DNA from: CBFDBF01 sp050293315
Lineage (GTDB): Bacteria > Pseudomonadota > Gammaproteobacteria > Chromatiales > Chromatiaceae
Assembly: GCA_050293315.1 (NCBI GenBank)
Contig: JBNKMS010000012.1
Coordinates: 371,219-435,218 of the forward strand
Reading direction: 5' to 3'
Length of the DNA stretch: 64,000 bases
In this document: piece by piece, positions 59,921 through 64,000 of the stretch
Position numbering within the stretch: position 1 is the first letter of the stretch
Layout of the letters: every line of letters starts with the position of its first letter
The notes under the pieces: generated by a model
Told to the model about the DNA's origin: nothing
Databases searched by the model: none
The model's input: only the letters and a program-made list of their open reading frames with translations
Made by a program: the position numbers and the translations under genes

Positions 59921-61771
59921 ATGCCACAGTATCGTTCCCGCACTACCACCCATGGACGCAATATGGCCGGCGCCCGTTCCCTCTGGCGAGCCACCGGTAT
60001 GCGCGATGATGATTTCGATAAACCGATCATTGCGGTGGTCAACTCCTTCACCCAGTTTGTTCCGGGCCATGTCCACCTCAAGGACATGGGGCAGTTGGTT
60101 GCACGCGAGATTGAGCAGGCGGGCGGGGTGGCCAAGGAGTTCAACACCATCGCCATCGATGACGGCATCGCCATGGGACATGACGGCATGCTCTATTCGT
60201 TGCCATCGCGCGATATTATCGCCGACTCGGTGGAGTACATGGTCAATGCACACTGTGCCGATGCCATGGTCTGCATCTCAAACTGTGACAAGATCACCCC
60301 GGGGATGATGATGGCGGCGATGCGCTTGAATATTCCGGCGGTGTTTGTCTCCGGTGGACCGATGGAGGCGGGAAAGGTGCAGTGGCATGGGGAAGAGCGT
60401 GCCGTTGATCTGGTGGACGCCATGATCGAGGCAGCCGATGCCAAAAACAGCGATGCCGATGTGGACGCTATGGAGCGCTCTGCCTGCCCCACCTGCGGCT
60501 CCTGTTCCGGTATGTTTACCGCCAACTCAATGAACTGTCTCACCGAGGCGCTCGGTCTGAGCCTGCCCGGCAATGGCTCCCTGGTAGCTACCCACGCCGA
60601 ACGCAAGGAGCTGTTCCTGGAGGCAGGCAGCCTGATCGTCGAGTTGGCCCGTCGCTGGTATGAGCAGGAGGATGCCACGATACTGCCGCGCGGTATCGCC
60701 ACCTTCGAGGCGTTTGAGAATGCCATGAGCCTGGATATCGCCATGGGTGGCTCCACCAACACAGTGTTGCACCTGCTGGCTGTGGCGCAGGAGGCGGAGG
60801 TGGATTTCAGCATGGCCGATATCGACCGGCTCTCACGCCAGGTCCCGAACCTCTGCAAGGTGGCGCCGTCCACCCAGCAGTATCACCTTGAAGATGTGCA
60901 CCGTGCAGGTGGTGTGATCGGTATCCTCGGCGAGCTGGAGAGGGCTGGTCTGGTGCATCGTGATGTCTCGACGGTACACAGCGCCACCATGGGCGCCGCC
61001 ATCGAGCAGTGGGACATCAACCGGAGTGACGACCAGATTGCGCACGACCGCTATATCGCGGCGCCGGGTGGGGTGCCATCGCTAGAGGCCTTCAGCCAGG
61101 AGCGGCAGTGGCCTGAGCTTGATCTGGATCGGGCCGGGGGCTGCATCCGGGACCTGGAACACGCCTACAGCCGGGACGGTGGTCTGGCGGTGCTCTACGG
61201 TAACCTGGCGGAGGATGGCTGTATCGTCAAGACCGCCGGGGTGGATGAGTCTATCCTCAAGTTCAGCGGGCCGGCCCGGATCTTCGAGAGCCAGGACGGG
61301 GCGGTGGAGGCAATCCTGAGTGATGCCATCCAGCCTGGTGATATCGTACTTATCAGATACGAGGGCCCCAAGGGTGGGCCGGGGATGCAGGAGATGCTCT
61401 ATCCCACCAGCTACCTCAAATCCAAGGGGCTGGGCAAGAGCTGTGCCCTGATCACCGACGGCCGTTTCTCCGGCGGTACCTCGGGTCTCTCCATCGGTCA
61501 CTGTTCACCCGAGGCGGCGGAGGGTGGCAACATCGGCCTGATAGAAGAGGGGGACAGCATCGAGATCGACATCCCCAACCGTAGCATCAATATCGCTGTC
61601 AGCGATGAGGAACTGAACCAGCGGCGCGCCGCCATGGAGCAGAAGGGAGACGCCGCCTGGACTGCGGTAGGGCGTGAGCGGGCGGTCTCCAAGGCGCTAC
61701 AGGCCTATGCCGCCACTACAACCAGCGCGGCTCGAGGGGCGGTGCGGGATCTGTCGCAGTTGAAGGGGTAA
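59921..61771 (+). CDS. ilvD: dihydroxy-acid dehydratase
   Basis: 616 residues from the ATG at 59921 (ggagagag directly upstream), the usual length. Signatures: SNCDKITPGMMMAAMRLNIP (iron-sulfur Cys), ACPTCGSCSGMFTANSMNCL and ITDGRFSGGTSGLSIGH. It makes the 2-oxo acid precursors of valine and isoleucine. Divergent from argA. No other ilv genes are in view. Confidence 0.97.
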   Translation: MPQYRSRTTTHGRNMAGARSLWRATGMRDDDFDKPIIAVVNSFTQFVPGHVHLKDMGQLVAREIEQAGGVAKEFNTIAIDDGIAMGHDGMLYSLPSRDIIADSVEYMVNAHCADAMVCISNCDKITPGMMMAAMRLNIPAVFVSGGPMEAGKVQWHGEERAVDLVDAMIEAADAKNSDADVDAMERSACPTCGSCSGMFTANSMNCLTEALGLSLPGNGSLVATHAERKELFLEAGSLIVELARRWYEQEDATILPRGIATFEAFENAMSLDIAMGGSTNTVLHLLAVAQEAEVDFSMADIDRLSRQVPNLCKVAPSTQQYHLEDVHRAGGVIGILGELERAGLVHRDVSTVHSATMGAAIEQWDINRSDDQIAHDRYIAAPGGVPSLEAFSQERQWPELDLDRAGGCIRDLEHAYSRDGGLAVLYGNLAEDGCIVKTAGVDESILKFSGPARIFESQDGAVEAILSDAIQPGDIVLIRYEGPKGGPGMQEMLYPTSYLKSKGLGKSCALITDGRFSGGTSGLSIGHCSPEAAEGGNIGLIEEGDSIEIDIPNRSINIAVSDEELNQRRAAMEQKGDAAWTAVGRERAVSKALQAYAATTTSAARGAVRDLSQLKG

Positions 61772-61810
61772 CCCCCCCCAGGGCTTATATAACTGGCGTT
61801 ATTCCGTGGC

Positions 61811-62165
61811 TTGATCGCGGGATCTATGATGTAGGATGTAGGGCGCAATAACCAACGGGCATTGCGCCGTATGGTTATGATGTCTTTTGCATCGGTAATA
61901 AGTTTCGCAGCCTAATCGCTCAGTGTTTTTAGTTTGCCTTAGTATCAGGCTGCAAGTCCCTTTCTTTTGGACGCTCAAAAGAAAGGGACGAAAGAAAAGA
62001 GCGCTCCACGACTTGCCGCTTTGCGGTACCCTGCGTTCCTCACCGCCCCAGGGGCTCCATCGACGGGCAATCCCTTGCCCGCGATGGAGGCGCCGCGTCC
62101 ATGCGGCGCCCCTACGGGCCTGATCCTGTTGCGGTTTCGGTACTCGGCTGCGTCGGAGGAGGGCT
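61811..62165. repeat. second, 3'-truncated copy of the structured repeat
   Basis: Shares TTGATCGCGGGATC (61811-61824), a 21-base block (61895-61915) and the core from 61948 with the copy at 49.5-50.1 kb, in the same orientation. Stems at 61956-61989, 62055-62089 and 62089-62110 are all perfect but differ in sequence from the first copy by paired changes. A separate palindrome GGCGCAAT/ATTGCGCC (61842-61868) interrupts the lead-in. The right half and its terminal repeat are missing where the cassette-like region begins. Confidence 0.72.
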
Positions 62166-62226
62166 AAGGGTGGTTGATTTTAGAACTAGGGTGCGAAATA
62201 AATGCGTCCCCTTTTTTGAAATGCAT

Positions 62227-62463
62227 TCACTCCCAGCCGAGCTCCGCATATGTTTTTTTGTCTTGCTCTGGGAAATCCGTAGTGTAGTTACCCCAGCCCA
62301 TATATTCGTAATACATAGTCATAGCTTCGAAATGTGAAGATGCTTCACAAGTCCAAACCAACTTAGCACCCGGCTCTAAAAGCTTACGTGCATTTTCACC
62401 GTGTGAGCCAGCCAAACAAAATGTTTGCTCACTCTCATTTTTAATCCAAAGTTCATGTTTCAT
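62227..62463 (-). CDS. small hypothetical protein in cassette-like region
   Basis: A 78-residue acidic, aromatic-rich protein (TFCLAGSHGENARKLL, SSHFEAMTMYYEYMGWGNY). No signal peptide or motif of known function. Base composition is AT-rich compared with ilvD. Lies alone on the minus strand, consistent with a captured cassette gene. Confidence 0.6.
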   Translation of the reverse strand: MKHELWIKNESEQTFCLAGSHGENARKLLEPGAKLVWTCEASSHFEAMTMYYEYMGWGNYTTDFPEQDKKTYAELGWE

Positions 62464-62585
62464 AGATATAAGAAGTTTTTACACTGACCCTAAATATTTC
62501 TACGCGTCATATTCAAAGCGTTGGTTCACTTCCGGATCGTTTGTAATTGATTTCCGGCATGTTTAAAAAAGGCTTTCTCGGCTTC

Positions 62586-62643
62586 AAGGGGTCAGAGTTG
62601 TTGAAATATAATGATTGCGACTCTTCAAGTACTCTGACCCTTT
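62586..62643. repeat. GGTCAGAGT inverted repeat (REP-like)
   Basis: AAGGGGTCAGAGT (62586-62598) is matched in inverse by ACTCTGACCC (62631-62640) plus TTT, around a 32-base AT-rich loop. This ggggtcagagt sequence is common near IS200-like REP-associated transposases. Fragments of it (ACTGACCC, GCTGACCC) recur at about 62483 and 63144. Confidence 0.6.
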
Positions 62644-62669
62644 GATCTCTTTGATCTACTTTGATCTAT

Positions 62670-63107
62670 TTATCTTAATGATGCGACAACTTCATTTGTT
62701 ATTTTTCTTCCACCGCTCATGTTTGTTATTAAAGAGCTAATTGTATAAATTGGTCCCCACGGGATCCCCCACCATCCTGCAATTAGTGATGCAAGTGTAA
62801 ACCCAAAGCTTTTCCCTAAAGTACTCTCGCCTGCTTTTATGAAATATATATTTGTTGAACGCTTGAAAGATACGAAGATTATAGAGATACAATACTCAAA
62901 AATAACAAACTGTCCTCCGCGCTGTAATTCATGATTTAGCTCATCGATACTCATATTTTCTATTCCAATGATCTTGGTATCCGCAATACCACCCTTCCGC
63001 TTATTCTCTAAATTTTCCCCACCCTCATCTATTATCGGAATATCGCAAGTGTTGCAATACGACGCATAATCCTCATATTCGGCACCACACTGCTTGCAAG
63101 TAATCAT
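62670..63107 (-). CDS. zinc-ribbon membrane protein of unknown function
   Basis: 145 residues from the ATG at 63107 (ggagg five bases upstream). An N-terminal zinc ribbon CKQCGAEYEDYASYCNTC is followed by an acidic linker. A C-terminal part has hydrophobic helices (FVIFEYCISIIFVSF, FTLASLIAGWWGIPWGPIYTI). Family not identified. AT-rich, minus strand. Confidence 0.65.
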   Translation of the reverse strand: MITCKQCGAEYEDYASYCNTCDIPIIDEGGENLENKRKGGIADTKIIGIENMSIDELNHELQRGGQFVIFEYCISIIFVSFKRSTNIYFIKAGESTLGKSFGFTLASLIAGWWGIPWGPIYTISSLITNMSGGRKITNEVVASLR

Positions 63108-63123
63108 TCTTACCTCCATTTAT

Positions 63124-63198
63124 ATATAACAATAAACTATCACGCTGACCCAAAATATCCGCGAACGAAAATGAGCTACCTTGATGTGATCGTTAGGT
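63124..63198 (-). other. possible attC-like site
   Basis: On the plus strand ATATAAC (63124-63130) and GTTAGGT (63192-63198) bound 61 bases. The outer pair fits the RYYYAAC/GTTRRRY core sites loosely, and the TAA stop of the neighbouring gene lies inside GTTAGGT. The inner pairing (ATCAC/GTGAT) is off-register, so this is weaker than the next site. Confidence 0.4.
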
Positions 63199-63483
63199 GT
63201 CTTCGCGATTTCTATATCTAAGAGCAACCATACCTACAAGACTGAGAATACCGAAAGTTATTAGTGCTTTTAGTTCACCGTTAACTTTGCTTTTAAGTTC
63301 TGGCAATTCTGCCTTAATGCGTTCTGCCTGAGCCACATAACCATTATTTTGAGAATCTTCCAACGTTGAATATGCTTCTAGCAATTCATTTTGGGCATCG
63401 ATCTGCAGGTGAGCCAGGATAAAAAGAAGTACAGATACTAAGCCTAAAATGGTACTGGCAATATTATTTAGCTTGCTCTTCAT
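63193..63483 (-). CDS. small membrane protein with two helices and a coiled coil
   Basis: 96 residues from the ATG at 63483 (MKSKLNNIAS). One helix near 8-26, a charged helical middle (EAYSTLEDSQNNGYVAQAERIKAELPELKSKV) and a second helix near 76-92. The stop codon lies in an attC-like border. Function unknown. Confidence 0.6.
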   Translation of the reverse strand: MKSKLNNIASTILGLVSVLLFILAHLQIDAQNELLEAYSTLEDSQNNGYVAQAERIKAELPELKSKVNGELKALITFGILSLVGMVALRYRNREDT

Positions 63484-63489
63484 TTCAAC

Positions 63490-63577
63490 GCCTAACATTC
63501 ACGGTAAGGGGCCGAGGCGAAGCCGAGGTCCCACGCAGGCTCGTAGGCCCGGAGCAAACTTGACCGCCTTGTTATGT
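63490..63577 (-). other. integron attC (59-base-element-like) site
   Basis: On the plus strand GCCTAAC (63490-63496) and GTTATGT (63571-63577) are the outer core sites, 88 bases end to end. Just inside, GGTAAG pairs with CTTGACC except for one extra base, the extrahelical base typical of attC. The centre is a GC-rich imperfect palindrome (GGCCGAGGCGAAGCCGAGG). The TAA stop of the upstream minus gene lies within the end, as is usual for cassette genes. Confidence 0.65.
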
Positions 63578-63856
63578 GTGGCTACGTTCAATATTTAATT
63601 CTGACCAGATAAATTGGGCTATGCACCGCACAGCAATAACAATGATAAATACAATAATTGAAAATGCTAAAACAACACCATCACTGATAATACCTACATC
63701 AGATGCTTGACTACTTTCTTTCTGCATTTGTAAGAAAAATGCTACCCATAATACGAACCACGCTGCAATTGAGTAGATAAGCAAGCTTTTACCCCAAGGC
63801 ATTGCTAACGGAGCAACGACAATTAATATAAGAATGCCTAGTATTAAATATGTCAT
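63572..63856 (-). CDS. small membrane protein, probable cassette gene
   Basis: 94 residues with three hydrophobic helices (LILGILILIVVAPLAMPW, LIYSIAAWFVLWVAFFL, VVLAFSIIVFIIVIAVRCIAQF). No recognised family. Its stop is embedded in the attC site downstream. The upstream sequence (GCGTGATAATT, then GTTATAT) matches that in front of the zinc-ribbon gene, as expected for the trailing end of a preceding attC. Confidence 0.6.
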   Translation of the reverse strand: MTYLILGILILIVVAPLAMPWGKSLLIYSIAAWFVLWVAFFLQMQKESSQASDVGIISDGVVLAFSIIVFIIVIAVRCIAQFIWSELNIERSHT

Positions 63857-64000
63857 GAATTCCTTTTACATATAACAGTTAATTATCACGCCAGCATCGA
63901 TATTGAAATATGCCGCCAAGAAACGCCCTGCGGGCAGTGGTGTGGGTTTGGACTTGGTACATCCTGCCAAGAGGGTATTTCCTATATTCTGTTGAGGTTA

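Overview
The window looks like the chromosome of a gammaproteobacterium, most likely a free-living or facultatively host-associated autotroph of the Chromatiales/sulfur-oxidiser type. The class rests on Gammaproteobacteria-specific gene content and order: cytochrome c4-dsbA-EEP nuclease-diguanylate cyclase as in Pseudomonas, an ArgA of E. coli architecture, and Rep, PriA, SixA, AcnB, DUF2782 and DUF1820 proteins. The respiratory style is inferred from the many c-type cytochromes, the two NosL-like proteins and the TRAP permease. Lower taxonomy is inference. Coding density is high in the first 45 kb. Repeats become dense after that, and the last 2 kb is AT-rich.

Layout. 1-3.4 kb (minus): two NosL-like copper-site proteins feeding a MacB/LolD-type ABC transporter whose ATPase runs off the left edge. 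3.6-8.4 kb: sixA, then cytochrome c4, DsbA, an EEP-family hydrolase and a DgcP-like cyclase. 8.4-13.3 kb: zinc ABC operon ending in yidD, a HIT-fold protein, a ferritin-like protein and a CMP/dCMP-type deaminase. 13.5-19.4 kb: large hybrid kinase, REC-EAL phosphodiesterase and a convergent receiver protein. 19.9-25.9 kb: seven-haem cytochrome, PpiC foldase, TlpA-like thioredoxin and a PAS kinase. 25.9-33.1 kb: acnB, ArsC-like protein, tRNA-Arg(CCG), small cytochrome c, rep, LOG protein, DUF2782. 33.2-36.9 kb: SLC13 carrier and a TRAP membrane pair. 37.2-40.2 kb: haem-oxygenase-like diiron protein, TrpD2-like protein, a 48-residue Cys-rich peptide and a GFA protein. 40.2-44.8 kb (minus): rpe-trpE-trpG-trpD with a leader peptide/attenuator before trpE and two heptad-repeat elements inside the operon, one carrying a GxxExxY gene. 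45-61.8 kb: housekeeping genes (priA, hisI, gloB, dihydroorotase, argA, ilvD) interspersed with several repeat families. 62.2-64 kb (minus): small AT-rich orphan genes separated by attC-like sites, resembling integron cassettes.

How it fits together. Periplasmic redox biogenesis (NosL pair, DsbA, TlpA, PpiC, three c-type cytochrome genes) and c-di-GMP/two-component signalling (two GGDEF proteins, one EAL protein, two kinases, one loose receiver) dominate the first half. The second half is biosynthetic and is peppered with palindromic and inverted-repeat elements.

Most promising unexplained items: a dispersed ~220-base structured repeat whose two copies differ by compensatory base changes in their stems; a GxxExxY-carrying inverted-repeat element with gene-less relatives; the diiron protein/TrpD2/Cys-rich peptide cluster; a compact trp attenuator in which the Trp codons lie inside the terminator loop; a DnaA-box cluster upstream of priA; and the cassette-like tail. 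No CRISPR array, rRNA or prophage was seen.
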